From positions 1,116,001-1,180,000 of the forward strand of contig CP086683.1 of the NCBI GenBank assembly GCA_030544685.1: DNA of 64,000 nt, read 5' to 3'. The position numbers and the translations under genes were made by a program. This document shows positions 42,459 through 53,564 of this stretch, in pieces (position 1 is the first letter of the stretch; every line of letters starts with the position of its first letter). This DNA is from Pseudomonas sp. B21_DOA. Lineage in GTDB: Bacteria; Pseudomonadota; Gammaproteobacteria; Pseudomonadales; Pseudomonadaceae. The notes beneath the pieces were generated by a model. That model worked only from the letters and a program-made list of their open reading frames with translations. It did not search any database and was not told the origin of the DNA.

Positions 42459-43963
42459 ATGAATAAATCAGCAGGCGTGCTTCTCGGAATTTTTGTTGCC
42501 ATTGGCGCGATCAGCGCAGGCGGGGCCTGGTACACCGGGACCAAGATCGAAGGCGTACTGAACAACGCCGTGACCAACGCCAATAAAGAGTTGCAGACCG
42601 CCATGGCCGGCTCCAACGGCACCGCGTCGCTGGAACTGGTGTCGCTGGAACGCCACACCTTCACCAGCACTGCGCACTATCGCCTCAAGGGCGAGGGCGA
42701 GATGTTCGGCGATGCGCCGGTCGAGCTGCTGTTCGTCGACCACATCGAACACGGCCCGCTGCCGTTCTCGCGTCTGGTTTCGCTGAAGTGGCTGCCGGTC
42801 ATGGCCACCAGCAACTATGAGCTGGAAAAGAGCCCGTCCACGGAAAAATGGTTCGCCGCCACCAACGGCGCCGCGCCGCTCAAGGGCGTGACCAACATCG
42901 GTTACGACGAATCGACCACCAGCACTCTGAATCTGGTGCCGTTCGAAACTGCGCTGGATGAGCAGTCGAGCCTGAAGTTTTCCGGTCTGAGCATGGACAT
43001 CGCCGCCAGCGCCCAGGCGCAGAAGGTCAAGGCCGACGGCTACATGGATAACCTGAAACTGGTCACCGTGTCGGAAGACCAGGCGCCGGTGCAGGTCGAG
43101 CTCAACGGCCTGACCCTGGCCAGCAACCTCGCCAAGAGCAGCTACGGCTACTACACCGGGGAAAACACCCTGGAAGTGACCAGCAGCAAAACCACCTTCG
43201 GCGCCAAGCCGATGATGCTGGGCGTGAAGAACTTCGAAATGAAGAACCGCACCGAAGAAAGCGGCAGCAACGCCTCGGGGCGTGCCGACTACAAAATCGG
43301 CGAAGTGACGCTCAACGACAAAAAGTCGGTTCGGCGGCCATGGCCATGAGCCTGAAGAACCTCGACATTCCGTCGACCATGTCGCTGATGCAGATCTACC
43401 AGACCAAACTGCAGCCGTATGAAAAAGCTGCCGCCGAAGCTGCCGCACAGGGGTTGCCGGCACCGGAGCTGAATCTGACCGAAGCGGAAAACGCCCAGGT
43501 CAAAGCCGATCTGCAGAAGTTGCTGGCGGCCGGCCCGCAATTGGCGCTGGAGAATCTGTCGTTCAACACCGCCAACGGTGAAAGCCGCGCCAATCTGGTG
43601 ATCGACCTGACCAAGCCGCAATCGATGGACCTGCCGCCGGATCAACTCGGCAAGCAACTGATCGCGCTGCTCGACCTGAACATTCAGGTGTCCAAGCCGA
43701 TGCTCGTCGATTTGCTCAGCGTGCAGGCGCAACTCGATGGCCAGACTGACGCCAAAGCCATCGTCGATCAGTCCAAGGAAGCGGCGGACATGTTCGCCGG
43801 CATGGCGGTCGGTTCGCAATTGGCTGTCGCCGACGGCACCAACGTGGTGACCAAACTGCATTACGCGGCCAATCAGGTCGAATTCAACGGCCAGAAAATG
43901 ACCGTCGAGCAGTTCATCGGCTTCCTGATGAGCAAGTTTGCCGGCGTCACCCAAGAGCAATAA
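42459..43963 (+). CDS. DUF945 (YdgA-like) protein (frameshifted)
   Basis: 501 residues when corrected. MNKSAGVLLGIFVAIGAIS begins with an N-terminal membrane anchor or signal. The rest is a long extracytoplasmic beta-rich domain containing HIEHGPLPFSRL, the family's IEHGPxP motif (about residues 97-108). A run of five A (43320-43324) needs one more A to continue NDKKVGSAAMAMSLKNLDIP. The function of DUF945 proteins is unknown. A strong terminator follows, so the gene is probably monocistronic. Confidence 0.82.
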
Positions 43964-43983
43964 GCCCACCGCGCGCCCTCCAG

Positions 43984-44020
43984 ACGCCCGGCCCCTGTGT
44001 GAACAGGCGCCGGGCGTTTT
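43984..44020 (+). terminator. Rho-independent terminator after the DUF945 gene
   Basis: ACGCCCGGC pairs with GCCGGGCGT, with an inner CCTGT/ACAGG stem and GTGA loop, followed by TTTT. It begins 21 bases after the stop codon at 43961-43963 and separates this gene from pgaA. Confidence 0.85.
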
Positions 44021-44199
44021 GCTGTACGGGTTTTGTACAGACAGGCCGATTCTGAACAATTATTGCGTTGTGAAAATTCGACTACGCTTGCGTGCAGACT
44101 GCCTCACCAAGCTTGGCCGAGGGCTGTCATCGTCGGCCACCGTTACGAATGGGCAAGGAGGGCATTGCGACCCGGCTGGCCATGTAAGGATGCTGACAA

Positions 44200-46680
44200 A
44201 TGCCGCGTATTGATGGCCCTGTATTACATCGTGGTTTGCGCCCTTTGTTCCGATTCGCCCTGTGCAGCCAGTTGCTCTGGCCAGTGCTGGCGTTGGCCGA
44301 CACACCCTACGACGAGATGGTGCGCGATGCCCGCGCCGGGCACTACACGCCTGCGCTGACGGTTTTGCGTCAGGTGCCGCCGGGCCAGGCCAGCGACGGC
44401 CAGGTCAGCGATCACCTGCAAATCGCCAGTTGGGCCGGGCTCGATGCCGAAGTGGTTAAGGTCTATGAAACCCAGGGTCGCGACCGCGTCTTGCCGGTGC
44501 AGGCACTGACCGCCGCCGCGCGTGCCTATCGCAACCTCAAGCGCTGGGATCAGGCCACCCAGGTCTACAACAAAGCGCTGGCGCTGGAGCCGGACAACGC
44601 CGACCTGCAACTGGGCCTCGCGCTGACTCAGGCCGATGCCGGCAAGCCCGATCAGGCCGTCACCCGCGCCCAGGCGCTGGTTGCCGCCAAACCCGATGAT
44701 CCTTCCCGCCGCCTCGCCTTGGGCTATGCCCTCGGCCGCGCCGGCAAACAATACGATGCGCTGTTTGAATTCGATCAAGCCTTCATCCGCGCCGGCAACA
44801 AACCGGAAGTCGCCCGCGAGTACGTGGTCGCCCTGCAAAAGGCCCGTCTGCCTGAACCGGCGCTGCGTCTGGCCAGTCAACGTCCCGGTTTGATTGATCC
44901 GGTGACCTTGCGCCGGCTCGAAGGTGATCTCGCCGCCGAACGCGTGCGCCTTGCCGAACTGGCCACCCGCAGCGAAAAGGAACGCTACGTCATTGCCGAC
45001 CGCGCGCTGGCCGATTACGACAAATTGCTCGCGACCTGGACGCCCGACGCCACTGCCCACGACGACGTAACGCGCTGGCGCATCGACCGCATGGGCGCGC
45101 TCAAGGCCCGGGCGCGCACCGCCGACGTCATCAGCGAATATCAAAAGCTGCAAGCCGAGGGCGTGCAGATTGCGACCTATGCCCTGCGTTGGGTTGCAGC
45201 GTCTTATCTCGATCAGCGTGAGCCGGAGATTGCCACCGATCTGTATCGCCAAGTGCTGTCGGCGCCGGACGCCGACGCCGGTGATCGCTTCGAGGACAGC
45301 ACTGCGCTGTACTACTCGCTGCTGGAAAGCGATCGCGCCGACGAAGCGCGCAAGGTCGCCGAAGACGCAGCAAAAGCCCAGCGCCCGCGCGTCGAGCTCA
45401 AGGGGCTGCCAATCGGCAACCCCAACGATGAATGGATGGACGCCCAGCAACTCGCGGCGCAGGCCGGCACTTACAGTTCCGATCTGCCCCACGGCGAAGA
45501 GCGGCTGCAGACCCTGATCGAGCAGGCGCCGGGCAACCTTGGCTTGCGTCTGGCTCAGGCCGATCTCTACCTCGCCCGCCAATGGCCACGCCGCGCGGAA
45601 AGCCAACTCAAGGAAGCCGAGAGCGCGGCACCGCGCGATGCCGGTCTGGAGGTCGCTCAGGCGCGCACCGCAATGGAATTGCAGGAGTGGCGGCAGAACG
45701 ATGCGCTGGTCGACGATGTGGTCGCGCGCTATCCGGACAACCGTCAGGTGCAGCGTCTGGCCCGCGAACGGGAAGTGCATGACATGGCCGAACTGCGCGT
45801 CGAAGCCTACGGCGGCAAAGCCAACGGTGGCGGCAGTGGCGACGCCGGTGCGGTCAGCGGCAGCCGTGATTTCGGTATCCAGAGCACGCTGTACAGCCCG
45901 CCGATCAATGAAGACTGGCGAGTGTTCGCCGGTGCCGGTTATGCCACCGGTGATTTCGCCGAAGGCACCGGCCACCATCGTTTCCAGCGTGTCGGCCTGG
46001 AGCGGCGTACCCGTGACATGACCCTCGAAGCCGAAGTGTCGAATCACGATTACGGCTTCGGTGACAAACAGGGCGCGCGCCTGGCGATTGCCCGCGACAT
46101 CAACGATCACTGGCAATACGGCGGCAGCCTCGAATACCTCTCGGCGGAAACGCCGCTGCGCGCGCTCAACAGCGACATCAAAGCCAACGGCGGCAGTGCG
46201 TTCTTGCGCTGGCGCGCCAACGAAAGCCGCGAGTGGCGCGTGTCGGTCAGCCCGTCGCATTTCAGCGATGGCAACAACCGTGTCGAAGCGTTGGTCACCG
46301 GGCGCGAAGGTCTCTACAGCGCGCCGAACATCCAGGTCGACGCCGGTCTGGAAGTCGGCACCAGCCACAACTCGAAATCCGATGACGTGCCCTACTTCAA
46401 CCCGAAGTCGGACTTCAGCGTGATGCCGCTGGTCAACGTCAACCACGTGCTCTACCACCGCTACGAGACTTCCTGGAGCCAGCAGTTCCAGGCCGGCGCC
46501 GGCACCTACAGCCAACGCGACCACGGCACCGGCGGCATGGCGTTGCTCGGTTATGGCCAACGGTACGCCTGGAACGACGTGTTCGATGTGGGCGGCATGT
46601 TCAGTGTGATCAACCGGCCTTATGACGGTGATCGGGAAACTGATCTGCGTCTGCTCGTCGACCTCACTTTCCGCTTCTAG
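44200..46680 (+). CDS. pgaA: PgaA outer-membrane porin for poly-beta-1,6-GlcNAc export
   Basis: 826 residues. A signal sequence (about 1-33, cleavage predicted after LALA before DTPYDEM) is followed by a TPR superhelix (about 60-500; for example RWDQATQVYNKALALEPDNA) and a C-terminal outer-membrane barrel (about 520-826) that ends in Phe (LLVDLTFRF). The TPR part is thought to bind the deacetylated polymer and the barrel to conduct it out. The ATG is preceded by AAGGA at 8 bases. It is the first gene of pgaABCD, with pgaB 12 bases downstream. Confidence 0.93.
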   Translation: MPRIDGPVLHRGLRPLFRFALCSQLLWPVLALADTPYDEMVRDARAGHYTPALTVLRQVPPGQASDGQVSDHLQIASWAGLDAEVVKVYETQGRDRVLPVQALTAAARAYRNLKRWDQATQVYNKALALEPDNADLQLGLALTQADAGKPDQAVTRAQALVAAKPDDPSRRLALGYALGRAGKQYDALFEFDQAFIRAGNKPEVAREYVVALQKARLPEPALRLASQRPGLIDPVTLRRLEGDLAAERVRLAELATRSEKERYVIADRALADYDKLLATWTPDATAHDDVTRWRIDRMGALKARARTADVISEYQKLQAEGVQIATYALRWVAASYLDQREPEIATDLYRQVLSAPDADAGDRFEDSTALYYSLLESDRADEARKVAEDAAKAQRPRVELKGLPIGNPNDEWMDAQQLAAQAGTYSSDLPHGEERLQTLIEQAPGNLGLRLAQADLYLARQWPRRAESQLKEAESAAPRDAGLEVAQARTAMELQEWRQNDALVDDVVARYPDNRQVQRLAREREVHDMAELRVEAYGGKANGGGSGDAGAVSGSRDFGIQSTLYSPPINEDWRVFAGAGYATGDFAEGTGHHRFQRVGLERRTRDMTLEAEVSNHDYGFGDKQGARLAIARDINDHWQYGGSLEYLSAETPLRALNSDIKANGGSAFLRWRANESREWRVSVSPSHFSDGNNRVEALVTGREGLYSAPNIQVDAGLEVGTSHNSKSDDVPYFNPKSDFSVMPLVNVNHVLYHRYETSWSQQFQAGAGTYSQRDHGTGGMALLGYGQRYAWNDVFDVGGMFSVINRPYDGDRETDLRLLVDLTFRF

Positions 46681-46692
46681 AAGAGTTTGAAG

Positions 46693-48689
46693 ATGCCTTT
46701 TATCTCGCGTTTCATCCTTCTGCTGGGAGCGCTGCTGCTCAGCGCCTGCGCCCAGCAAGCCCCGGCCTTCGCGCCGCCCTCCGAGCGCCCGGTCGCGGCC
46801 AGTGAAAAACCGTGGCCGAAAAATCATGTGCTCGGCATTGCCTACCACGACGTTGAAGACCGTGATCCCGATCAGGCCGTGGTGGCAGTGCGCACCGAGC
46901 GCATGATCGAGCAGCTCGCCTGGCTGCGTGAAAACGGCTACAAACCAGTGACCGTCGACCAGATCATGGCCGCTCGCAAGGGTGGTCCGGAATTGCCGGC
47001 GAAAGCCGTGCTGCTCAGTTTCGACGACGGCTATGCCAGCTTCTATACCCGCGTCTTGCCGGTGTTGCGTGCGTACAACTGGCACGCCTTGCTGGCGCCG
47101 GTCGGCACCTGGATCGATACGCCGCTGAACCAGCCGGTGGACTTCGCCGGCACGCCGCGCAAGCGTTCGGACTTTTGACCTGGGAGCAGGTGCGCGAGAT
47201 TTCCCGATCGGGGCTGGTGGAAATCGCCGCCCATACAGACGCCAGCCACAAGGGCATCCTTGCCAACCCGCAGGGCAACCTGCAGCCGGCGGCGGCGACG
47301 CGGCGCTATGACCCCGTCACCAAGCGCTACGAATCCGAAGCCGACTTCCAGGCACGCATTCGTACCGACGTGAAGACTATTTCGGAGAAGATCCGCAAGG
47401 TCACTGGCTACAAACCGCGAGTCTGGGTCTGGCCGTACGGTGCCGCTGACGGCACGTCGCTGAGCGTAGTGGGGGACGAGGGCTATGAAATGGCCCTGAC
47501 GCTGGACGACGGTCTCGACACCCTCGACAACCTGATGAGCGGGCCGCGCTTTCTCGTGACGTCCGATCCTGACGGCGAGCATTTTGCCAACAGCATCGTC
47601 GGCGTGCAGGAAGAGTTGGCGATGCGCGTGGTGCATGTCGATCTGGATAACGTCTACGATCCGGACCCGGCGCAACAGGACATCAACCTCGGCAAACTGG
47701 TGCAGCGCATTTCTGACCTGGGCCCCACCACGGTGTTTCTGCAAGCTTTTGCCGACCCCAAGGGCGATGGTCTGGTGCACTCGCTGTACTTCCCCAACCG
47801 CCACTTGCCTGTGCGCGCCGACCTCTTCGACCGCGTCGCCTGGCAACTGCGTACCCGCGCTCATGTGAAGGTCTATGCGTGGATGCCGGTGCTGAGTTTC
47901 GAGCTGGATTCGAAGCTGCCGCGCGTGACCCGCTGGGACCCGAAAACCGGTACCACATCGGTCGATCCGAAGCAGTACAAACGCCTGTCACCGTTCAATC
48001 CCGAGGTGCGCAGGATCATCGGGGAAATCTACGAAGACCTGGCGAGTCTGACCTCGATCGATGGCGTTCTTTACCATGACGACGCGGTGCTGTCGGATTT
48101 CGAAGATGCCACTCCAGACGCGTTGAAGGTCTACGCCGCACAAGGCTTGCCGGGTTCGATTGCCGCACTGCGCGACGACCCGGCGGCGATGCAGCGCTGG
48201 ACGCGTTTCAAGAGCCGCTACCTGATCGACTTCACCAACGAACTCACCGCCAAGGTCCGTGCGATTCGTGGCCCGCAGGTGCTGACCGCGCGCAATATCT
48301 TCGCCGAGCCGATGCTCAATCCCGACAGCGAAGCGTGGTTCGCACAGAACCTCGATGACTTCCTCGCTACCTACGACTGGACGGCGCCGATGGCCATGCC
48401 GTTGATGGAAAAACAGACGCTGGCCGAGTCCGGCCCGTGGCTGGAAGAACTGGTCGCCACGGTGAAAAAACGTCCCGGCGCGCTCAACCGCACGGTGTTC
48501 GAATTGCAGGCGCGCGACTGGAACCAGAAGGATCAGGCCGATATCGATGCCGTGCATCTGGCGGACTGGATGGGCCGGCTCAAGCGTCAGGGCGCGACCA
48601 GTTTCGGTTACTACCCGGACAACTTCCTCGACAACCTGCCAGACCTGAAAACCGTAAGGCCTGCACTCTCCAACAAATGGAATCCATAA
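46693..48689 (+). CDS. pgaB: PgaB poly-GlcNAc N-deacetylase lipoprotein (frameshifted)
   Basis: 665 residues when corrected. The lipoprotein signal is [14 protein letters not shown]. The deacetylase domain (about 45-290) shows AYHDVED, the catalytic [12 protein letters not shown] with the metal-binding Asp pair, and the zinc histidines in [12 protein letters not shown]. The C-terminal half (about 300-660) is the glycoside-hydrolase-like PNAG-binding domain with [12 protein letters not shown]. One T appears missing in TTTT (47173-47176); adding it continues RSD(F/L)[15 protein letters not shown] chose ATG 46693 with an AAGAG site over the TTG two codons upstream. The enzyme partly deacetylates the polymer in the periplasm before PgaA export. 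Confidence 0.92.
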
Positions 48690-48690
48690 C

Positions 48691-50046
48691 ATGCTGGATA
48701 GACTGTTAGCCCTGCTTGTTCTGGCGATTGTCCTTGGCGTTCCGCTGGGGCTGATCTTCGTGGTGACCGGCCAGTTCCTGATGTCGTTCGTGTTCTTCTA
48801 CCCGCTGTTCATGTCCGGGTTGTGGATCGCTGGCGGTCTGTATTTCTGGCTGCACTGGGAGCGCCACTGGCCGTGGCAGGACGACACGCTGCCGCCGCCA
48901 CTGGAAGGCGAGCCACTGATTTCGATCCTGATCCCTTGCTACAACGAAGGCGATAATGCGGCCGATACGATTCACGCGGCACTGGCCCAGCACTACCCGA
49001 ACATTGAAGTGATCGCGATCAATGACGGCTCAAAGGACAACACGGCTGAAGTGCTCGACGCACTGGCCAAGGAAGATCCTCGTTTGCGGGTCCTGCATCT
49101 GGCGGAAAACCAGGGCAAGGCTGTGGCCCTGCGCATGGGCGCGATCGCTGCGCGCAGCGAGTATCTGGTGTGCATCGATGGCGACGCCTTGCTGGCGCCG
49201 AACACGGCGGCCTATCTGGTCGCGCCGATGCTGGATAACGCGCGTCTTGGCGCGGTGACCGGCAACCCGCGCATCCGCACGCGTTCGACCTTGATCGGGC
49301 GGGTGCAGGTCGGCGAGTTCTCCTCGATCATCGGTCTGATCAAGCGTACGCAGCGGGTATTCGGGCGCATCTTTACCGTCTCCGGTGTGATCGTCGCGTT
49401 CCGCCGCACCGCACTGAACCGGGTCGGCTACTGGAGCCCGGACATGATCACCGAAGACATCGACATCAGCTGGAAGCTGCAACTGGATCACTGGAGCATC
49501 TTCTACGAACCGCGTGCGCTGTGCTGGATCCTCATGCCGGAAACCCTCGGTGGCCTGTGGAAACAGCGTCTGCGCTGGGCACAGGGTGGCGCCGAAGTGC
49601 TGTTCAAGAACATTCGCGGCATCTGGCAGTACCGCCATCGCTACCTGTGGCCGCTGCTGTTCGAATACTGTCTGTCCACCGGTTGGGCGTTCACCTTCCT
49701 GTTGTCGGTGATTTTCTGGGGCATGGGCAAGTTCATGGTCATGCCGGATGCGATCGCTGTAGATCACTTGATGCCACCGGCCTTCACCGGTCTGTTGCTG
49801 GCGGTGGTCTGCCTGATGCAGTTCGCCGTCAGCATCATCATCGATCGGCGCTATGAGCCGGGTCTGGGCAAGACCATGTTCTGGGTGGTCTGGTACCCGC
49901 TGGTGTTCTGGCTCGTCAGTCTGCTGACCACGTTGGTCAGTTTCCCCAAAGTGTTGTTCAGCCAACACAAGAAACGCGCGCGCTGGGTCAGTCCTGATCG
50001 GGGCATCCGCCCGCTGGGCGACGACCAGGAGGAAGTGATCAAATGA
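48691..50046 (+). CDS. pgaC: PgaC poly-beta-1,6-GlcNAc synthase (GT2 glycosyltransferase)
   Basis: 451 residues. Two N-terminal TM helices (about 6-28, 30-52) precede a GT2 domain with [21 protein letters not shown] (the DxD-like site), TEDIDISW and the QRLRWAQGG motif that marks processive synthases; further TM helices follow (about 325-425). It polymerises UDP-GlcNAc and passes the chain through the membrane with PgaD. It starts one base after the pgaB stop and overlaps pgaD by ATGA-type coupling. Confidence 0.95.
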   Translation: MLDRLLALLVLAIVLGVPLGLIFVVTGQFLMSFVFFYPLFMSGLWIAGGLYFWLHWERHWPWQDDTLPPPLEGEPLISILIPCYNEGDNAADTIHAALAQHYPNIEVIAINDGSKDNTAEVLDALAKEDPRLRVLHLAENQGKAVALRMGAIAARSEYLVCIDGDALLAPNTAAYLVAPMLDNARLGAVTGNPRIRTRSTLIGRVQVGEFSSIIGLIKRTQRVFGRIFTVSGVIVAFRRTALNRVGYWSPDMITEDIDISWKLQLDHWSIFYEPRALCWILMPETLGGLWKQRLRWAQGGAEVLFKNIRGIWQYRHRYLWPLLFEYCLSTGWAFTFLLSVIFWGMGKFMVMPDAIAVDHLMPPAFTGLLLAVVCLMQFAVSIIIDRRYEPGLGKTMFWVVWYPLVFWLVSLLTTLVSFPKVLFSQHKKRARWVSPDRGIRPLGDDQEEVIK

Positions 50047-50564
50047 AAATTATCCGCACTCGCCAACGGCCCTTTCTGCTGGTGATCGACGTCATTCTCA
50101 CGGTTCTGGCCTGGGTTGGTCTGTTGTTTCTGTTGATACGCGGCTTATGGCCGTTGATCGAAACCACCGGCGGCCCGCGCATCGAGCATTCGGCATTCGA
50201 TGCCTTGGGCACTCTGCAGGTTTATATGTGGGTGGGACTGGTCAACGCAGTGATCCTGATTGGTTGGGCACGTTATCAGCAACGCAAGAGCCGCAGCTTC
50301 GCCCAGCGCCGTTTGCCCTCGCCGGTGATTGGTGATGAAGGGCTGAGCAAAAGCTTCAAGCTGTGCGAGGAGCGTTTCCAGAAACTGCGCACGCCCGGGG
50401 TCATGACCATCCACAACGACCAGGACGGCGACATCAGCCACGTGGAAACGCATTTCTGGCCGGTACAACAGCAGGCCTTGCCGGCGCCGCTGGAGCAACA
50501 GCGGGTGATCTTTCTGCATGCCGAAGAAGATGGCAATCGCGAGCCGGTTAACCGCCTGACCTGA
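50043..50564 (+). CDS. pgaD: PgaD accessory subunit of the poly-GlcNAc synthase
   Basis: 173 residues, as usual for Pseudomonas PgaD. Two TM helices (about 15-37, 62-82) are followed by a soluble cytoplasmic tail with charged C-terminus. In E. coli, PgaC and PgaD together bind c-di-GMP, which activates synthesis; that this holds here is inference from the family. The start overlaps the pgaC stop. The gene is intact, and an IS110 element lies immediately downstream in the opposite direction. Confidence 0.9.
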   Translation: MKIIRTRQRPFLLVIDVILTVLAWVGLLFLLIRGLWPLIETTGGPRIEHSAFDALGTLQVYMWVGLVNAVILIGWARYQQRKSRSFAQRRLPSPVIGDEGLSKSFKLCEERFQKLRTPGVMTIHNDQDGDISHVETHFWPVQQQALPAPLEQQRVIFLHAEEDGNREPVNRLT

Positions 50565-50591
50565 TCTTCACTGTAGATACCGTCTTGAGCC

Positions 50592-51561
50592 TCACCGGGC
50601 AAGCGCAAGTTTCGGGTCATATGGCAGTCCAGACTTGAGCACTCCGTAAACGAAGTGCAGCAGCTTGCGCATTGCTGCGCAGATGATCTGCTTGGGGCCT
50701 TGCCGTTGGCCTCCAGGCGTTCTTTCATCGCCTTGATCGCCTTATTGTGTTTCAGCGCCACCATGCCAGGCATGTAGAGGCCTGCACGCAGCCGTGCCGA
50801 CCCTACTCTTGAGATCAGGGTATGACCTTTGAGCTTTCCTGATTCCTGCAGCTTTGGATTGAGCCCTGCAGCAGCGACCAGTTGGCGAGGATCACTGTAT
50901 TTGCGCAAGTCACCCAGTTCGGCCAGCAATCGTTCAAGCGTTTTTTGTCCGATGCCGTCGATGGTGACGATGAGATCCCGCATCTGACGCATATCCGGGT
51001 CGTCATCGATGTGTTTTTTGATCGCCTTGTGCGTTTCTACGATCTCTTTTTCAATATGGCGCAGAACGGAGTTGATCGAGTCTTTGACCTTTTCGTCGGA
51101 AACGTCCAGACGATTAAGCTCCATTTGTTCCATTTCCTGAAGGTCATCCAAGCGGCGCACCATTGCTTTTAACTGGCGGTATTTCGGCGGCTCAGGCGCC
51201 CATGGGTGAAGTTTTTGATCTTTTTCCCGGGCAAAGTCGGCGATCAGTTTGGCATCACTTTTATCAGTCTTGATGCGGCGCAGTTCGCTGTCAGCGTACG
51301 CTTTGGTCGTAGCCGGGTTCACGACGCAGACCCGGAAGCCTTTGTTGTAAACGAACTCCGCGAGTTCCAAGTGGTAAACGCTCGTGGCTTCCATCACGAT
51401 CAGGGCCGAACGCTCGGCGTTTTTTCTAGCCACGCCTCAAACTCTTTAAAGCCCTTTGGATCGTTGGCCAGCTTGGCCTTGGTTTTGTGCTTGCCGTTGG
51501 GCTGGTGTGTAGCGATATCAAAGGTGTTCTTTGCGATGTCGACGCCAACGAAACCGGACAT
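50592..51561 (-). CDS. IS110-family transposase (frameshifted twice)
   Basis: A DEDD-type serine recombinase-transposase. It begins MSGFVGVDIAKNTFDIATHQ with the first Asp of the RuvC-like DEDD set. The VMEATSVYHLELAEFVYNKG and IKTDKSDAKLIADFA motifs carry the others. The C-terminal transposase_20 domain shows IDGIGQKTLERLLAELGD and LVAAAGLNPKLQESGKLKG, with the conserved Ser region near GHTLISRVGSARLRAGLYM. Two one-base losses break the frame: a run of six A on the coding strand (51420-51425) and CCCC near 50693-50698. Corrected, it is 323 residues and ends SGLPYDPKLALAR. GGAG precedes the ATG. As read it would be inactive. Confidence 0.88.
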
Positions 51562-51790
51562 GATCGTTTCTCCACTTGTTCCCTGTTGCGATCATCACGT
51601 CACTCTGTCCAACCTTGCGAATGCGGGCTCTCGCCGCAGGCGGGCCCAAGATACCGTGCGAACTGTACGAGTGAGTGTGGAGGGCTGGAGCACGATCTAC
51701 GTCACAGGCAAAAAGCCTAAGGAGCTGCGCGGCTTCCAAGTCCCTCCCTCGATGATCAGTCGAGAACTATCGCTCCTGACGGAGCGTTAG
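51562..51790 (-). ncRNA. Candidate bridge RNA region of the IS110 element
   Basis: This gene-free stretch upstream of the transposase is where IS110-subgroup elements encode the bridge RNA that pairs with donor and target DNA. On the transposase strand it has a run of local stem-loops, for example TGCGG/CCGCA around a seven-base loop (51622-51638) and an AGGC/GCCT pair around a T-run (about 51705-51720). I could not work out the guide loops by eye, and the exact RNA ends are unknown. The call rests on family position, not on a covariance match. Confidence 0.35.
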
Positions 51791-51799
51791 TCGAGATAC

Positions 51800-51886
51800 A
51801 AGGAGCTGCCGAAGGCTGCGATCTTTGATTTTGCTTATGTAAAAACAAGATCAAGAGATCGCAGCCTCGTTGCACTCGTCAGCTCC
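51800..51886. repeat. Inverted repeat of the GGCTGCGATCT type
   Basis: Left arm AAGGAGCTGCCGAAGGCTGC then GATCTTTGAT (51800-51829); right arm ATCAAGAGATCGCAGCCTCG and onward to AGCTCC at 51886. The two arms pair through most of their length. The right arm continues GCACTCGTCAGCTCC, nearly the same as the inverted copy near 60545-60580. It separates the IS110 element from the next gene. Confidence 0.7.
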
Positions 51887-51906
51887 AACGCAGCTCCGGA
51901 CCGGTG

Positions 51907-53427
51907 TCAGGACTGAATCAGCGTCCACGCCTCTTTCATCCGCAAAGGCTGCTTCATCCGCTCAACCAACAGCGCCATCGCGCGTTGCTTGTCGCAGGCC
52001 ACCGCCGCAACAACGATGCCGTCTTTTGCGAACAGGCCAATGAACGGCGGTTTCTCCGGCTCGCCGCTGAACTCGACCTCGTCCCATTCTTGCGCGTGTC
52101 CGAGATAGTCGTAGTTCTTGCCGAAGTGGTAGGTCCAGAAGAACGGCACATCCAGATAATGCTCCTCGCCACCGAGCATGTTGGCCGCAGCGATGCGCGC
52201 GTGTTGCTGGGCCAGGCGCCAATGCTCGATGCGGGTTGGCTGGCCGCTCAGCGGAAACGTCGCGATATCGCCGATGGCCCACAAGCCATCAGTCACGCGC
52301 ATGCCGCCATCGACGCGCAACGATTGGTCTTCTTCCTGGGCAGTGATTCGAGCGGCTCAGTGGCCGGGTGAACACCAACGCCGGCGAGAACCAGATCCGC
52401 CGCCAGACGCAGACCGTTGTCGAGCAGCACGCCCTCGACCTTTTTTCGCCAAAGATCTCACTCGCCTCGTGCTCGCTGATGAACTTCACCCCGTGCTCTT
52501 CGTGCAACGCGCGAATCGCTTTGCCCACGGCGTCGCCGAATTGCTTGGCGAACGGGATTGCGTGGCGAGCGAGAACTGTGACATCGAGGCCGTACTCGCG
52601 CAGGGCGGATGCGCATTCAAGGGCGATGAAGCTGTCACCGATGATCACCGCGCGCTGACCCGGTTGCGCGGCGTTGATAATCTGTTCGGCCTGGACCTTG
52701 GAGCGCAAGACGAAGACATTGGCCAGCTCGGCGCCGGGCAGTTTCAGCGGGTTGGGCGCGCCACCGGTGGCGAGCACGGCGGCGTCGTAGCGCAGGATGC
52801 CACCGTTGTTCAGATGAAGCGTTTTGCCCTGGGCGTCGACTGCGCTGACTTCGCCTTGCACGCGTTCGATGCGTTGCGCTTCATAGAACGCTGCATCGCG
52901 CAGTGGCGGGACTTCTTTCGGCGACATCTCCCTGCGAGAACAAATTTGCTCAACACCGTACGGTCGTAGCCGGCATCCGGTTCGCCGTCGACCAGCACAA
53001 TGCGCCCGCCGAAACCTTTCTCGCGCAGGGCCGCTGCGCAAGCCGTGCCCGCCGCCCCGGCGCCGACCACCACGAATGTTCTTGGATCGTCGGCGGGCGG
53101 GGTGTGCGGATCGGGCAGGGGCTGGTCATCGACCCAGACGTCATCGCCGCGCAACTCCAGCGGATAGCGCTTGAGACTGTCCAGCGACGGCGGCTCGCAC
53201 AGGCCACCGTCCTCGGCCCGGTACGCGGCTTTGTGCCACGGGCAGATCAACCTGCCGTGGCACAACGCGCCTTCGGCCAACGGCGCACCTGCATGCGGGC
53301 AAAGTCCCTGAAACGCCCGCAACTCGCCGTTGGCACGCAGCAGGACAATCTTGCAGTCGCCGATTTCGACTTGCAGGCCACGGTCTTGCGGGACATCGGT
53401 AAAACGGGCGACACGGTGCAGGGACAT
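51907..53427 (-). CDS. Rieske-FAD pyridine nucleotide-disulfide oxidoreductase (three frameshifts)
   Basis: An AIFL/NirB-like flavoprotein fused to an N-terminal Rieske domain. The Rieske [2Fe-2S] ligands are in CPHAGAPL and CPWHKAAY (residues about 43-70). The FAD site is FVVVGAGAAGTACAAALR (about 117) and the NAD site AVIIGDSFIALECASALR. The C-terminal part has VTDGLWAIGDIA, the second FAD motif, and a reductase C-terminal domain. Three one-base losses break it: CCC at 52930-52932, a run of six T at 52441-52446, and near 52337-52345; together they return to the first frame. Corrected length is 507. The ATG follows GAGGAAG. It probably reduces a ferredoxin- or oxygenase-type partner; none is encoded nearby. 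Confidence 0.82.
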
Positions 53428-53564
53428 CTTGGCTTCCTCGCAGGCTTTTTCTTGTGAGTTGGTGCTGCGGCGTGAGGTTCAGCCATTTGCTACTGCCAAG
53501 GCATGAACGGTACGGCTATAGTTTGCGGGCCGACGACGGCCTCATTGCACAAGGTGCTCCCGGA

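Larger units (their letters stand above)
50565..51790 (-). mobile_element. IS110-family insertion sequence (approximate limits)
   Basis: The element is recognised by its transposase (50592-51561) and its one-sided layout: a short 3' flank of under 30 bases beside pgaD and a long gene-free flank of about 230 bases upstream of the transposase. IS110 elements have no clear terminal inverted repeats or target duplications, and I see none here, so the limits are set by the neighbouring pgaD stop and the repeat at 51800. The long upstream side is the feature of the IS110 subgroup proper, rather than IS1111, and is where the bridge RNA is encoded. Confidence 0.75.
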
